Positions 1 through 8,885 of a DNA stretch of 36,499 nucleotides are shown here, one piece after another. How positions within the stretch are numbered: position 1 is the stretch's first letter; each line of letters begins with the position of its first letter. Source of the DNA: Scytonematopsis contorta HA4267-MV1 (GTDB taxonomy: Bacteria > Cyanobacteriota > Cyanobacteriia > Cyanobacteriales > Nostocaceae); assembly GCA_019359035.1 (NCBI GenBank), contig JAHHIC010000001.1, positions 1-36,499 of the forward strand, given 5' to 3'. The notes beneath the pieces were generated by a model that was not told the DNA's origin, did not search any database, and saw nothing but the letters and a program-made list of their open reading frames with translations. The translations under genes were made by a program, and so were the position numbers.

Positions 1-191
1 TGGTAATTGGTAATTGGTAATTGGTAATTGGTAATTGGTAATTGGTAATTGGTAATTGGTAATTGGTAATTGGTAATTGGTAATTGGTAATTGGTAATTG
101 GTAATTGGTAATTGGTAATTGGTAATTACCCACTCCCCATTCCCCACTCCCCATTCCCCACTCCCCACTCCCCACTCCCCACTCCCCATTC
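1..191. repeat. Heptanucleotide STRR arrays at the window edge
   Basis: Bases 1-127 are about 18 tandem copies of the heptamer TTGGTAA. Bases 128-191 switch to a CCCCACT/CCCCATT heptamer. The array ends just before the stop codon of the TPR gene on the minus strand. Such short tandemly repeated repetitive sequences are typical of heterocystous cyanobacteria. The array is cut by the window edge, so its true length is unknown. Confidence 0.95.
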
Positions 192-193
192 CC

Positions 194-1123
194 CTACTTA
201 GCAATACTCGCTTGGGCATTACCGCGTTCACGTTCGATTTGTTTGACTAGGTTTTGCGGGAGTTGAGATTTTTTTGCTAACGCTTTGTCGAAATTACTCA
301 CTGCTTCTTTCATTAATTGGGTGTTTTTTTGTTTTTGGGCTTGTGCTCGTTGGATTTGCGCTTTGAGATAGTGTAATTCTGGGTTTTCTGATGCGCTTTT
401 GATTGCTCGGTCAACATACTCTAGTGCTTGGGGATAATTTTTCAAGTCGCGATAGGCAATAGCAATACCCCTATCCACCAAATACTGAGGAGAACCGCTT
501 TTTTCTAACCTCTGGATGGCTTGTTGGGGACTAGCAAAGGGTAAGTTGACGGCAATCATCAAATCCATATAACCTTTGAGTAAATTTAACTCTGGGTCGT
601 CTTTGGAAACTGCTTCCGCTCGGTCAAAATGTTCGTAGACTTGTCGTAAGCGACTTAATGCTTGTGGCGCACCGTTAACTGTACCCTGACGTACTAAAAT
701 TAACCCTCCTTCTAAAAAGTGACCAACGGCAGCGTATAAATTCCCTCTTAGTGGGTCGGTCGGAATCAGTCTTTTTGCTGCGTCTAAAGTTTTTTCACTG
801 TAGGTATCTAGTGTACCCCAGTCTTGGTTTGTGTATGCCAAAGATGCCTTCATCGCGTAAGCCAGAGGTTCGTTTGGTTCCTTTGATACTGCATCTTGTA
901 CTAACTTTTCTGCTGCTTGATAATTTCCCTGCTGGAAAATTGCGTTAAATGCGGCAACTGTATTGTTACCAATGTTACGTTGTTGGCTGCTACGAAAAGG
1001 GTCTGCTGCTAGTAACGGATTTGCCCATACGTTCAGCAATAATGCTACAGTAATAGCTGTTTGGGCAAAACGAGATAGTTTAGTAGTAACATTTGTTTTC
1101 GGAAGCGGAAACTTTTGAGTCAT
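194..1123 (-). CDS. Secreted TPR-repeat protein
   Basis: 309-residue protein. Residues about 16-40 form a hydrophobic signal peptide ending in an ALAA-type cleavage site (LLNVWANPLLAAD), so it is probably exported to the periplasm or thylakoid lumen. The rest is helical with tetratricopeptide-like units: FQQGNYQAAEKLVQDAV near residue 64, a middle region including an AAVGHFLEGG helix, and C-terminal units around residues 215-290 (LKNYPQALEYVDRAIKSA and a following unit). TPR proteins act as protein-binding scaffolds. The partner is not evident. It is transcribed away from the ABC ATPase gene, with 286 bp between the two starts in which I see no clear site. ATG start, typical length for this conserved cyanobacterial type. 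Function unknown. Confidence 0.85.
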   Translation of the reverse strand: MTQKFPLPKTNVTTKLSRFAQTAITVALLLNVWANPLLAADPFRSSQQRNIGNNTVAAFNAIFQQGNYQAAEKLVQDAVSKEPNEPLAYAMKASLAYTNQDWGTLDTYSEKTLDAAKRLIPTDPLRGNLYAAVGHFLEGGLILVRQGTVNGAPQALSRLRQVYEHFDRAEAVSKDDPELNLLKGYMDLMIAVNLPFASPQQAIQRLEKSGSPQYLVDRGIAIAYRDLKNYPQALEYVDRAIKSASENPELHYLKAQIQRAQAQKQKNTQLMKEAVSNFDKALAKKSQLPQNLVKQIERERGNAQASIAK

Positions 1124-1409
1124 TTTTACCTTCAGAATTATTACGGTTGAAAAAGTTACAATAATTACATTAGATTCTGGAAAACTGCTTTAAAAGAGGT
1201 TCTACTTGTTTGCTTTTAACTTCTGGTATTTACCTTTGTGATGGTTGAACGTGGCATCCCTAATAGTAAATTTTCCACTAATTTGGGTTTATTTATGGCT
1301 AAGTTAGGGATTTTCAAGTCAATAATGGGCTATGGATGTTTCTAAAAGTTAGACTTGATTCGCAATATAGTTGTTCAGCAAATTGCTTAATATTTGGTAA
1401 TCTTAACAA

Positions 1410-2084
1410 ATGCTCTATCTCAGAAACTTAATTTATCACCCCACTGCTACCCCAAACGCAATTCTTAAGTCCCTTAACCTAGACTTACCTCATCAGCAGT
1501 TGGGTCTTGTTATTGGTCCTAGTGGTTCAGGTAAGAGTACGCTATTAGAAATTCTATCTGGACTTGCAGAACCGACGTCTGGGGGAGTTTTTTGGCGAGA
1601 ACAACAATTAATTTCTGAACAACTACAACAATTAGCTGGGATAGTATTCCAGTTTCCTGAGCGGCATTTTTGTGGTGGTACTATTTTAGAAGAATTACGT
1701 CTAGGACATCCTGAGCTTGGTGTAGAGCGAGTGAGACAAGCCTTACAGGAAGTGGGATTAGAACATTTATCTCTTAATACTGCACCCCACGCTTTAAGTG
1801 GTGGTCAACAAAGACGTTTAGCTCTGGCAGTACAATTAATTCGTCAGCCAAGTTTATTATTATTAGACGAACCAACCGCTGGCTTGGATTGGTCAATGCG
1901 GCGACAGTTGGTCAATTTACTCGCAAAATTAAAAAAAGACTGGACACTTTTAGTAGTCACCCATGATGCTGGGGATATGTTGCCTATCGCAGACCGTTGC
2001 TGGACTCTCAACCACGGGGAGTTAAACCCTATCGACCCTGCTACGCTTCAAGATAAAGCTGAAGAACCTTTGACTGCTGTTTAG
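1410..2084 (+). CDS. ABC transporter ATP-binding protein (ECF/CbiO-like)
   Basis: 224-residue ATPase. Walker A GPSGSGKS is at residues 36-43, the Q-loop is in a VFQFPERHF context, the signature is LSGGQQRR, Walker B is LLLLDEPTAGLD, and the H-loop is VVTHD. The QFPERHF segment resembles the ATPases of energy-coupling-factor (vitamin or metal uptake) transporters. No membrane subunit lies next to it, so substrate and direction cannot be inferred. ATG start with no strong Shine-Dalgarno in front (AT-rich leader). It is followed by a nested inverted-repeat element and then pcyA on the same strand. Function beyond ATP-driven transport is not supported. Confidence 0.88.
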   Translation: MLYLRNLIYHPTATPNAILKSLNLDLPHQQLGLVIGPSGSGKSTLLEILSGLAEPTSGGVFWREQQLISEQLQQLAGIVFQFPERHFCGGTILEELRLGHPELGVERVRQALQEVGLEHLSLNTAPHALSGGQQRRLALAVQLIRQPSLLLLDEPTAGLDWSMRRQLVNLLAKLKKDWTLLVVTHDAGDMLPIADRCWTLNHGELNPIDPATLQDKAEEPLTAV

Positions 2085-2095
2085 AACCCAAAAGA

Positions 2096-2223
2096 CCTAA
2101 CCCCCCTACCCCCCTTCCCTATGAGGGAAGGGGGGATAAAAGACTAAGACTCCTGCAATTGCTGAGGAGTAAGTCTTCATCTTCTCCCCCTTCCCTAGTA
2201 GGGAAGGGGGTTGGGGGGTTAGG
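2096..2223. repeat. Nested inverted-repeat element, copy 1 (short)
   Basis: The outer arms pair CCTAACCCCCCTACCCCCCT (2096-2115) with a G-rich complement ending at 2223. Each arm also holds its own hairpin (CCCTTCCCTATGAGGGAAGGG on the left, CCCTTCCCTAGTAGGGAAGGG-like on the right). The middle forms a third hairpin (AAGACTCCT / AGGAGTAAGTCTT). The general plan of C-rich/G-rich outer arms with an inner hairpin in each arm is shared with the elements at 14155-14384 and 26356-26587. It lies between the ABC ATPase and pcyA and could act as a terminator. Confidence 0.8.
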
Positions 2224-2300
2224 TTTTCTATTTAGCAGCTTTAACGGCAGATACCCGTCAAAAGTTAAACTATCAGAAAGATAATATTGTTTTTTTCATT

Positions 2301-3038
2301 ATGTCAACAATTTCTACACAGTCGTTACGCGAGCAACAACATCCCCTAATTCGTCAATTAGCAGATTGTATCGAATCAACTTGGCGTAAGTACCTTGACC
2401 TATCACCCTACAACCTGCCTGGGGAGTTAGGATATGTGGAGGGTCGGCTGGAAGGAGAGAAACTGGTAATTGAAAACCGTTGCTATCAAACACCACAGTT
2501 CCGCAAAATGCATTTGGAACTTGCTAAGGTGGGTAAAAATCTGGATATTCTTCACTGTGTGATGTTTCCCCGTCCAGAATATAACTTACCTATGTTTGGT
2601 TGTGACTTGGTTGGAGGTAGAGGTCAAATTAGTGCGGCAATTGCCGACCTATCTCCTGTAAGCGGTGTGCGAACCTTACCCCCAGTTTATACTTCTGCTC
2701 TACAAGCACTTAAAGCAATTCACTTCTCTCAACCTCGTGATTTACCCCAATGGGGAGACATTTTTTCTGAGTTTTGCATTTTTGTTCGTCCCAGCACAGA
2801 AGATGAAGAAGTAATGTTTCTTGCACGGGTACAAGAGTTTCTAGAAATTCATTGTTCTCTTGCAACAGCTTCCAAACCAGTTACGGAAGAAGAGATGATG
2901 CAAATTATTGACGGACAGCGTAACTACTGCACTAAACAACAGGAAAACGATAAAACACGTCGAGTTTTAGAAAAGGCTTTTGGTTCGGCTTGGGCAGAAC
3001 ACTATTTGACCACAGTTTTGTTTGATTTACCTACATAA
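2301..3038 (+). CDS. pcyA: Phycocyanobilin:ferredoxin oxidoreductase
   Basis: 245 residues, the usual length of PcyA, a ferredoxin-dependent bilin reductase that converts biliverdin IXalpha to phycocyanobilin in four electron steps. Phycocyanobilin is the chromophore of phycobiliproteins and cyanobacterial phytochromes. The region [18 protein letters not shown] followed by GCDLVGG carries Glu73, His85 and Asp102, which by spacing correspond to Glu76, His88 and Asp105 of the Synechocystis enzyme. His71 matches its His74. Complete from ATG to TAA, no sign of damage. It is separated from the upstream ABC ATPase by an inverted-repeat element, so it probably has its own promoter. Confidence 0.97.
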   Translation: MSTISTQSLREQQHPLIRQLADCIESTWRKYLDLSPYNLPGELGYVEGRLEGEKLVIENRCYQTPQFRKMHLELAKVGKNLDILHCVMFPRPEYNLPMFGCDLVGGRGQISAAIADLSPVSGVRTLPPVYTSALQALKAIHFSQPRDLPQWGDIFSEFCIFVRPSTEDEEVMFLARVQEFLEIHCSLATASKPVTEEEMMQIIDGQRNYCTKQQENDKTRRVLEKAFGSAWAEHYLTTVLFDLPT

Positions 3039-3493
3039 TCAATTTTTTAGCTTTGACAAGTGTCTTAAGAAAGGTAAAAGATAATAAGTAAAATGGTTCA
3101 TCCTTTTATTTTTATCCTTTACCTTTTAACTTTTATAGTCATATGTACGTTGCGTTACGTTTTTTCAAAACTAAATGAATATAAAATTTATTTATATTGA
3201 ATGATATGGAGCTATAGAATATAAATGCTATATTTTAGAGAAAGTTTTTATTTATTATGTACTGACTAGTTACAATTCACTTCAGTAAAAAAATCAAAAG
3301 AATAACAGCAAATACTTGTTTTTGATTTATTTCTTAACTTACGTAAGTAATTTGGGTGTAGCTATAAGCTATTAAGTCAACTAGAAGACAGAGTAAATAA
3401 TGATTTCATTACACTACGAAAAATGAAAGTCATCATCTGTCTTCTTTTAAGCACTATGAAGTAGTCATTAATTCCACAAATACTAGCCAGAAT
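3039..3493. other. AT-rich intergenic region without a recognised gene
   Basis: About 450 bp after pcyA, very AT-rich, with no convincing open frame on either strand and no RNA gene that I recognise. It leads into a double-hairpin repeat and then a heptamer array. Confidence 0.6.
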
Positions 3494-3546
3494 AGCCAGG
3501 GAATAAATTCCCTGTCTAAAAGCTAAAGTCCTCTAAAAGAGGACTA
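3494..3546 (+). repeat. Double-hairpin dispersed repeat, copy 1
   Basis: Two hairpins joined by TCTAAAAGCTA. The first is CAGGGAAT-AA-ATTCCCTG, the second AGTCCTCT-AAA-AGAGGACT. The same architecture occurs at 18828-18879 and, inverted, at 19810-19861. First-stem bases change between copies while pairing is kept. Confidence 0.9.
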
Positions 3547-3618
3547 GAGGTTGGGAGTTGAGTTAATGAATGTTTCAAGCTAGATAGCTTTGCTGTGATT
3601 TGATGATTGCTCTTTTTA

Positions 3619-3755
3619 CAGTCATCAGTCATCAGTCAACAGTCAACAGTCATCAGTCAACAGTCAACAGTCATCAGTCAACAGTCAACAGTCAACAGTC
3701 AACAGTCATCAGTCAACAGTCAACAGTCAACAGTCAACAGTCAACAGTTAACAGA
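3619..3755. repeat. CAGTCAA/CAGTCAT heptamer array before devB-like gene
   Basis: About 19 tandem heptamers, mostly CAGTCAA (equivalent to CAACAGT) with interspersed CAGTCAT. It ends 26 bp before the ATG of the membrane fusion protein gene, so it probably lies in the leader or promoter region of the exporter operon. Open frames across it are products of the repeat and are not genes. Confidence 0.95.
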
Positions 3756-3781
3756 CTCAATAAAAAAATGGGGAATACACC

Positions 3782-5080
3782 ATGTCAAGCGGGACTGAGA
3801 ACTCGAAAATAAGAGAGCAGCCACTTGAGAAATCAACCCTTTGGTGGAAATTTGCTGTCGCAATACCAATGCTAATTGCGGCTGGAATTTTAACTAAAGT
3901 GAGAGTGGACCAAATGCAACCTATCAGTACACCACAAACTACAGCTCCGGTAGCTGCTACTGTTAATGCTTTAGGACGTTTAGAACCTCAAGGTGAAGTA
4001 CTCAAGTTATCTGCTCCGCTTCAATCGAGAGTGGAGAAAATGTTGGTAAAAGAAGGAGACAAAATTAGAAAAGGTCAAGTAATTGCTATTTTAGATAGTA
4101 ATGATACCCAAAAAGCTTCAGTAGAACAAGCTAATGCTGGATTACAAAATGCTCGTGCTAGTTATGCACAAGTACAAGCTAGTTCACCGAGGGAAATCGA
4201 AGTTCAAAGAACAATCATTGATAGAATCAACGCGCAATTACGTGGCGAAATAATTACTCAACAGGCTAATATCAATCGTTTACAAGCTGAGCTTAAAGGA
4301 CAAGAAGATACCTTAGGAGCAACAGTTGCTCGCGTTGCCGCAGAACAACGAAACGCTCTTGTAGATACGCAGCGTTATGAATATTTATATAGACAAGGAG
4401 CTATTTCTCAGCAAGAAGTATATAGAAGACGTTTAGGAGCAGAAACAGCGAATCAACAGCTAGCAGAAAGTCGTGCTACCCGCAGACAATCAATAGCAAG
4501 TTATCAACAGCAGATAGCTCAAGCAAGAGCAAATTTAGATAAAACTGTAATCACTTTACAAAGACAAATTCAGGAAGAAAAAACCAAACTAAATAGACTT
4601 CTGGAAATTCGTCCTAATGACGTAGAAATGGCACGCTCACAAGTAAATAATGCGATAGCAAATGTAAAAAAGGCTGAAGCAGGTTTAAAATTAACTTATG
4701 TGATGGCGCCGATTTCTGGAGAAATATTAAAAGTTCATGCCAAATCAGGAGAAGTTACTGATATTAATGGAGTCGCAGAAATTGGACGTACAGACAGAAT
4801 GATTGTTGTTGCCGAAGTCCCCGAAGATAGCATTGGTAGAGTACGTGTTGGTCAAAAAGCTACTATCACTAGTGACAATGAAAGTTTTAGCGGTCAATTA
4901 CATGGAACCGTTACAAATGTCGGTAGAAAAATTGGGAAGAAAGACGTATTAAATACCGACCCATCAGCAGACGTAGACGCTAGAGTTGTAGAAGTAAAAA
5001 TAGCCTTATTTCCGAATGATAGTGAGCGGGTTTCCGGCTTAACCTACGGTAAAGTTGTCGTTGATATTGACACTAAATAA
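3782..5080 (+). CDS. DevB/HlyD-type membrane fusion protein of an ABC exporter
   Basis: 432 residues. A single transmembrane segment near residues 23-41 (WWKFAVAIPMLIAAGIL) is followed by a biotinyl-lipoyl-like half (LEPQGEVLKLSAP), a long coiled-coil hairpin rich in Gln, Ala and Arg (about 110-300), the second lipoyl half (VMAPISGEILKVHAKSGE) and a beta-barrel. This is the HlyD/DevB architecture: a periplasmic adaptor linking an inner-membrane ABC exporter to a TolC-type outer-membrane channel. It is the first gene of a devB-devC-devA-like set. In Anabaena the DevBCA paralogue exports heterocyst glycolipids, but several paralogues exist per genome, so the cargo here is not determined. ATG start with a weak GGGG upstream. 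A heptamer array sits directly before it. Confidence 0.92.
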   Translation: MSSGTENSKIREQPLEKSTLWWKFAVAIPMLIAAGILTKVRVDQMQPISTPQTTAPVAATVNALGRLEPQGEVLKLSAPLQSRVEKMLVKEGDKIRKGQVIAILDSNDTQKASVEQANAGLQNARASYAQVQASSPREIEVQRTIIDRINAQLRGEIITQQANINRLQAELKGQEDTLGATVARVAAEQRNALVDTQRYEYLYRQGAISQQEVYRRRLGAETANQQLAESRATRRQSIASYQQQIAQARANLDKTVITLQRQIQEEKTKLNRLLEIRPNDVEMARSQVNNAIANVKKAEAGLKLTYVMAPISGEILKVHAKSGEVTDINGVAEIGRTDRMIVVAEVPEDSIGRVRVGQKATITSDNESFSGQLHGTVTNVGRKIGKKDVLNTDPSADVDARVVEVKIALFPNDSERVSGLTYGKVVVDIDTK

Positions 5081-5089
5081 TATTCTTTA

Positions 5090-5190
5090 TTGGTAATTGG
5101 TAATTGGTAATTGGCTACTCCCACTCCCCAATTCCCCACTCTCCACTCCCTACTCCCCACTCCCTACTCCCTACTCCCCACTCCCCTCCC
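5090..5190. repeat. STRR arrays between devB-like and devC-like genes
   Basis: TTGGTAA x3 (5090-5114) followed by CCCCACT-type heptamers with variants to 5190. The array ends two bases before the ATG of the permease gene and leaves no room for a Shine-Dalgarno. A TTG at 5111 is in frame through it, which would add 27 repeat-encoded residues. Confidence 0.93.
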
Positions 5191-5191
5191 A

Positions 5192-6343
5192 ATGAAAAAA
5201 ATTCCTTTAGCATGGTTACAAATTACACGAGAAAAAACTCGTTTAGCGATAGCACTAGCTGGAATTGCTTTTGCTGATATTCTCATGTTCATGCAACTTG
5301 GCTTTAGGGATTCGCTATATTATAGTAATGTACGCTTTCATATGAGTTTGAAGGGTGACATTGTTTTAATTAGTCCTCAATCAAACGCCTTAATTTCCAT
5401 GAAAACTTTTTCTCAAAGGCGTTTATATCAGGCTTTAGATGTACCTGCTGTAGAATCTGTGCATCCTATGTATTTAGATATTACTAGTTGGAAAAATCCT
5501 GTAACAGGTCGTCCACGTAATATCATGGTGATTGGGATGAAACCAGATACTAATTTGTTTGAATTACCTGGGATGAAAGAAAATTTAGATAAAATTAAAC
5601 TTGATGGAGTAGTTTTATTTGACCGTTCATCTAGATTAGAGTTTGGTCCGATTGCAGCAGAATATCAGCAAAAAAGAACTGTGACGGCAGAATTGAGAAA
5701 CAAGCAAATGAAAGTGGGAGGATTATTTACCCTAGGTGCATCTTTTGGAGCTGATGGAAATATTATTACTAGCGATAATACATTTTTGAAAACATTTAGG
5801 ATTCGTCAACGTGGTTTGATTGACTTAGGCATTATAAAATTAAAACCTGGGAGTAATGCAGATACTGTCGCAAAACAATTAAAAAGTTATTTACCTCAGG
5901 ATGTTAAAGTTCTCACAAAACAAGAGTATGTAGACTTTGAACGAAATTTTTGGGCTAATAATACTGCTATTGGCTTTATTTTTTCACTAGGAACTCTTAT
6001 GGGTTTTATTGTCGGAACCGTAATTGTTTATCAAATTCTTTATACTGAAGTAGTAGATAATTTATCCGAATATGCAACATTAAAAGCAATTGGATATACA
6101 CATAATTATTTATTATCCGTTATTATGCAAGAAGCTATTATCCTAGCATTTATTGGATACATACCTGGATTTGTTGTTACTTTATCTTTATATCAAATTG
6201 CTAGAGATGCGACACTTTTACCTATATTTATGAGTTTAGAAAGGGCTGTTTCTGTTTTAGTCTTAACAAATATAATGTGTTTTATTTCTGGTGCAATTGC
6301 TATACGTAAGTTGCGTTCTGCTGACCCCGCAGATATTTTTTAA
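5192..6343 (+). CDS. DevC-type ABC exporter permease
   Basis: 383 residues from the ATG at 5192 (MKKIPLAWLQ). An in-frame TTG at 5111 would add a Pro/Thr-rich tail encoded only by heptamer repeats, so I reject it. Topology is that of DevC/MacB-FtsX permeases: one membrane segment near the N-terminus (AIALAGIAFADILMFMQLGF), a large extracytoplasmic domain of about 220 residues, then three C-terminal membrane segments (FIFSLGTLMGFIVGTVIVYQ; QEAIILAFIGYIPGFVVTLS; AVSVLVLTNIMCFISGAIAI). It pairs with the membrane fusion protein upstream and the ATPase downstream. No Shine-Dalgarno is visible because repeats occupy the site, which suggests unusual initiation or coupling. Confidence 0.92.
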   Translation: MKKIPLAWLQITREKTRLAIALAGIAFADILMFMQLGFRDSLYYSNVRFHMSLKGDIVLISPQSNALISMKTFSQRRLYQALDVPAVESVHPMYLDITSWKNPVTGRPRNIMVIGMKPDTNLFELPGMKENLDKIKLDGVVLFDRSSRLEFGPIAAEYQQKRTVTAELRNKQMKVGGLFTLGASFGADGNIITSDNTFLKTFRIRQRGLIDLGIIKLKPGSNADTVAKQLKSYLPQDVKVLTKQEYVDFERNFWANNTAIGFIFSLGTLMGFIVGTVIVYQILYTEVVDNLSEYATLKAIGYTHNYLLSVIMQEAIILAFIGYIPGFVVTLSLYQIARDATLLPIFMSLERAVSVLVLTNIMCFISGAIAIRKLRSADPADIF

Positions 6344-6349
6344 TCCTAA

Positions 6350-6451
6350 TTGGTAATTGGTAATTGGTAATTGGTAATTAGTAATTGCGAATTGCGAATT
6401 GCGAATTGCGAATTGCGAATTGTCCCCACTCCCCACTCCCCACTCCCCACT
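6350..6451. repeat. Three STRR types between devC-like and devA-like genes
   Basis: TTGGTAA repeats (about 6350-6380), five copies of GCGAATT (about 6387-6421) and CCCCACT repeats (about 6424-6451), running up to the ATG at 6452. Three unrelated heptamer families are stacked in one 100-bp gap. Confidence 0.93.
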
Positions 6452-7138
6452 ATGCAAAAAGAACCTGTGATTGCTATTAAAAATTTATGCCATTATTATG
6501 GTAAAGGTAGTCTGAAAAGACAAATTTTATTTGATATTAATTTGGAAATTTATGCTGGTGAAATTGTAATTATGACTGGTCCTTCCGGGTCGGGTAAAAC
6601 TACTTTACTCAGTTTAATCGGTGGATTGCGGTCTGTACAACAAGGTAGTCTAACTTTTTTAGGTGAGGAGCTTTGTGGTGTTAGTCAGCAAAAATTAGTA
6701 GAAATTAGACGTAAAATTGGTTATATTTTTCAAGCACATAATTTATTAGGTTTTTTAAATGCTAGACAAAATGTGCAAATGGCTGTGGAGTTAAATAAAG
6801 AAATTTCTCAAAAAGATGCACAAGATAAATCGAAAAATATGCTTAGTTCTGTTGGATTAGCTGAAAGAATTAATTATTTACCTGATAATCTTTCTGGTGG
6901 ACAAAAACAAAGAATAGCTATTGCACGTGCTTTGGTCAATAATCCCCCGTTAGTTTTGGCAGATGAACCCACTTCATCTTTAGATAAACAGTCTGGACGA
7001 GATGTTGTAGAATTAATGCAGCAGCTTGCTAAAGAAAAAGGAACCTCTATTTTGTTAGTAACACACGATAACCGTATTTTGGATATAGCAGACCGCACCC
7101 TACAAATGGAAGACGGTTACTTGGTTTCTAATACCTAA
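6452..7138 (+). CDS. DevA-type ABC exporter ATPase
   Basis: 228 residues from the ATG at 6452 (MQKEPVIAIK). An upstream in-frame start at 6371 would add 27 residues coded by heptamer repeats and is unlikely. Walker A GPSGSGKT at residues 43-50, Q-loop YIFQAHNLLGF, signature LSGGQKQR, Walker B LVLADEPTSSLD, H-loop VTHD. This is the LolD/MacB/DevA subfamily that powers exporters with FtsX-like permeases. It is the last gene of the three-gene exporter set. It ends about 40 bp before a convergent gene, with a small AAAAAT/ATTTTT dyad between that could help termination. Confidence 0.93.
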   Translation: MQKEPVIAIKNLCHYYGKGSLKRQILFDINLEIYAGEIVIMTGPSGSGKTTLLSLIGGLRSVQQGSLTFLGEELCGVSQQKLVEIRRKIGYIFQAHNLLGFLNARQNVQMAVELNKEISQKDAQDKSKNMLSSVGLAERINYLPDNLSGGQKQRIAIARALVNNPPLVLADEPTSSLDKQSGRDVVELMQQLAKEKGTSILLVTHDNRILDIADRTLQMEDGYLVSNT

Positions 7139-7179
7139 CAAAAATAAAATTTTTATATTAACCATTCCCTTATTAGCAA

Positions 7180-8010
7180 TTAACCTCTCCCATTCGACCT
7201 TCTGCTTAATCCCCTATTATCTGGTGGGGGTGGAGGTGGTGTCGCATTTGCTTGTCTACTAGTACGGAATGTAACGTTAACTCCTTCGTTCGACTGTTCC
7301 AAAACCAGCAAAGGGGTAGGCTTTGCTTTTTGGTCCCAATGCATATAGGCTATTCGTCCTTGTATAGTCGGTTGCCAAGTATCGTGGTCTTCAACTGGAC
7401 TTAGGTAAGTTTCAATACAATCAATTATTTGGCTAATAGTTGCAGAGGTTGCTTGGGTCGGTAATTTCATCAACCTAATTTGAATACGAAATAGTACTCG
7501 CTTACTAATGTTAGGAGGTGCGCCAGTTTCGTGTTCTACATCAAAAATTTCATCTACCTGTCGTCCACTGTTGCTAGCTATTCCTACAACCCCACTTTGA
7601 GCTTGACTGGGACGTAGTGCTTGGGTAATTTTATCTTTAACTTTTATTTTGACTTGATTGACGATAGCAAAATGGAAAACTTCCTCGTCCATACGCATTC
7701 GCAAATAATCTAAGTTAAACTCCCGTGAATTAATTAAGTCCGGGTTAGTTTCCATTTTGCGAATCATTTCCAAAGCCAGTTTTAACTTTTTCTCAAATTC
7801 TCGCGCACGAAATTGTTCAAACTTAATTTTTTTCTCATGTTTTGTCATCAGGATTTTACCGTAGACAATTAAACCTATCACTACCAAAGCTAACCCACCA
7901 GAGGTTACCATCAAAAATGGCGGTGCTTGCGAATCGTCTGCACTCGCTTGTTGGGATGCCTTTGTCGTTTTTGGTACTGAGCTTTGGGCAAAAAATATGG
8001 AGGTTGTCAT
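7180..8010 (-). CDS. Conserved cyanobacterial membrane-anchored protein, function unknown
   Basis: 276 residues from the ATG at 8010 (MTTSIFFAQSS); a TTG at 8058 would add 16 residues and I judge it less likely. Short N-terminal part, one transmembrane helix (FLMVTSGGLALVVIGLIVYG), then a charged, coiled-coil-like stretch (KKIKFEQFRAREFEKKLKLALEMIRKMETNP), a globular domain, and a Pro-rich, basic tail (six prolines then DNRGLSRRSNGRG). The layout suggests a single-pass membrane protein with a soluble domain on one side. I do not recognise a named family. Convergent with the DevA-like gene, divergent from the HAD gene. Confidence 0.75.
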   Translation of the reverse strand: MTTSIFFAQSSVPKTTKASQQASADDSQAPPFLMVTSGGLALVVIGLIVYGKILMTKHEKKIKFEQFRAREFEKKLKLALEMIRKMETNPDLINSREFNLDYLRMRMDEEVFHFAIVNQVKIKVKDKITQALRPSQAQSGVVGIASNSGRQVDEIFDVEHETGAPPNISKRVLFRIQIRLMKLPTQATSATISQIIDCIETYLSPVEDHDTWQPTIQGRIAYMHWDQKAKPTPLLVLEQSNEGVNVTFRTSRQANATPPPPPPDNRGLSRRSNGRG

Positions 8011-8102
8011 ATATAGGTAAACAAAAAGACATGACTCTTGTTTACTTAGGATGCCCAAATTCCAGTTAAAGGTTGAAGGTTAAAATATAAAGTTTGTATA
8101 AT

Positions 8103-8885
8103 ATGCATCAAATTCAGTTTCTATCTAGCTTGTCGTCTGTAAATTTTTTAACTGGTATTAGTCTAGTCGCTACTGATATGGATGGGACGCTTACTTGTAA
8201 AGGAAAATTTACTCCACCTCTTTTACAAGCTTTTCAGGAGTTAGCAACGGCTGGAATTAAAATAGTTATTGTGACTGGACGCTCTGCCGGTTGGGTTAGT
8301 GGGATAGCTAGTTATTTACCTGTGGCTGGTGCAATAGCGGAAAATGGAGGTTTATTTTATCTGGCTGGGAATGATAATCCTTTCGCTTTAACCCCTATCG
8401 CAAATTTAAGTGTTCATAGGCAAGAGTTAGCATCTGTTTTTGCTCAGTTACGGGCTAAATTTCCTCAGATTCAAGAGTCTAACGATAATCGCTTTCGTGT
8501 CACTGATTGGACTTTTGATGTCGCTAATTTAAACCCTGATGAACTAAACCAAATGGATGAGCTTTGTCAAACGATGGGTTGGGGTTTTACGTATAGTAAT
8601 GTACAGTGCCATATTAAACCATCTCAACAAGATAAAGCTGTTGGGTTGTTGCGAGTTTTACAGGAGTATTTTCCGGATGTTAACCAGCAACAAGTGGTGA
8701 CGGTTGGTGATAGTCCTAATGATGAAAGTTTATTTAATGGTGATTATTTTCCCGTTTCTGTGGGGGTCGCAAATGTGTTGGAGTATATTGAAAGGCTAAA
8801 ATATAAACCTGCTTATGTGACAACAGCTGCGGAAGGACAAGGCTTTTGTGAACTGATGAAAAAAATTTTGAATTCCCAAATGTAG
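8103..8885 (+). CDS. HAD-superfamily hydrolase (Cof/type IIB-like phosphatase)
   Basis: 260 residues from ATG 8103. HAD motif I is DMDGT (Asp25, Asp27), motif II VTGRS, a conserved lysine lies in HIKPSQQDKA (motif III region), motif IV is GDSPNDESLF. The large insert between motifs II and III fits a type II cap, as in Cof-type sugar phosphatases and sucrose- or mannosylglycerate-phosphate phosphatases. The exact substrate cannot be told. A good sigma70-like pair, TTGAAG (8073-8078) and TATAAT (8097-8102) with 18 bp between, directly abuts this ATG. If used, the transcript would start inside the gene and a TTG at 8130 could be the start. The stop codon lies within a palindromic dispersed repeat. 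Confidence 0.85.
   Translation: MHQIQFLSSLSSVNFLTGISLVATDMDGTLTCKGKFTPPLLQAFQELATAGIKIVIVTGRSAGWVSGIASYLPVAGAIAENGGLFYLAGNDNPFALTPIANLSVHRQELASVFAQLRAKFPQIQESNDNRFRVTDWTFDVANLNPDELNQMDELCQTMGWGFTYSNVQCHIKPSQQDKAVGLLRVLQEYFPDVNQQQVVTVGDSPNDESLFNGDYFPVSVGVANVLEYIERLKYKPAYVTTAAEGQGFCELMKKILNSQM

Noticed and set aside
3600-3812. Open frames MMIALFTVISHQSTVNSHQS and similar across the CAGTCAA array
   Set aside because: They are translations of heptamer repeats; all three forward frames stay open for the same reason.
5111-5191. TTG start giving DevC an extra 27 residues
   Set aside because: The extension is encoded only by heptamer repeats and homologous permeases begin near MKKIPLAWLQ.
6371-6451. 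Upstream start giving DevA an extra 27 residues
   Set aside because: Repeat-coded (NCELRIA units); the ABC domain starts normally at MQKEPVIAIK.
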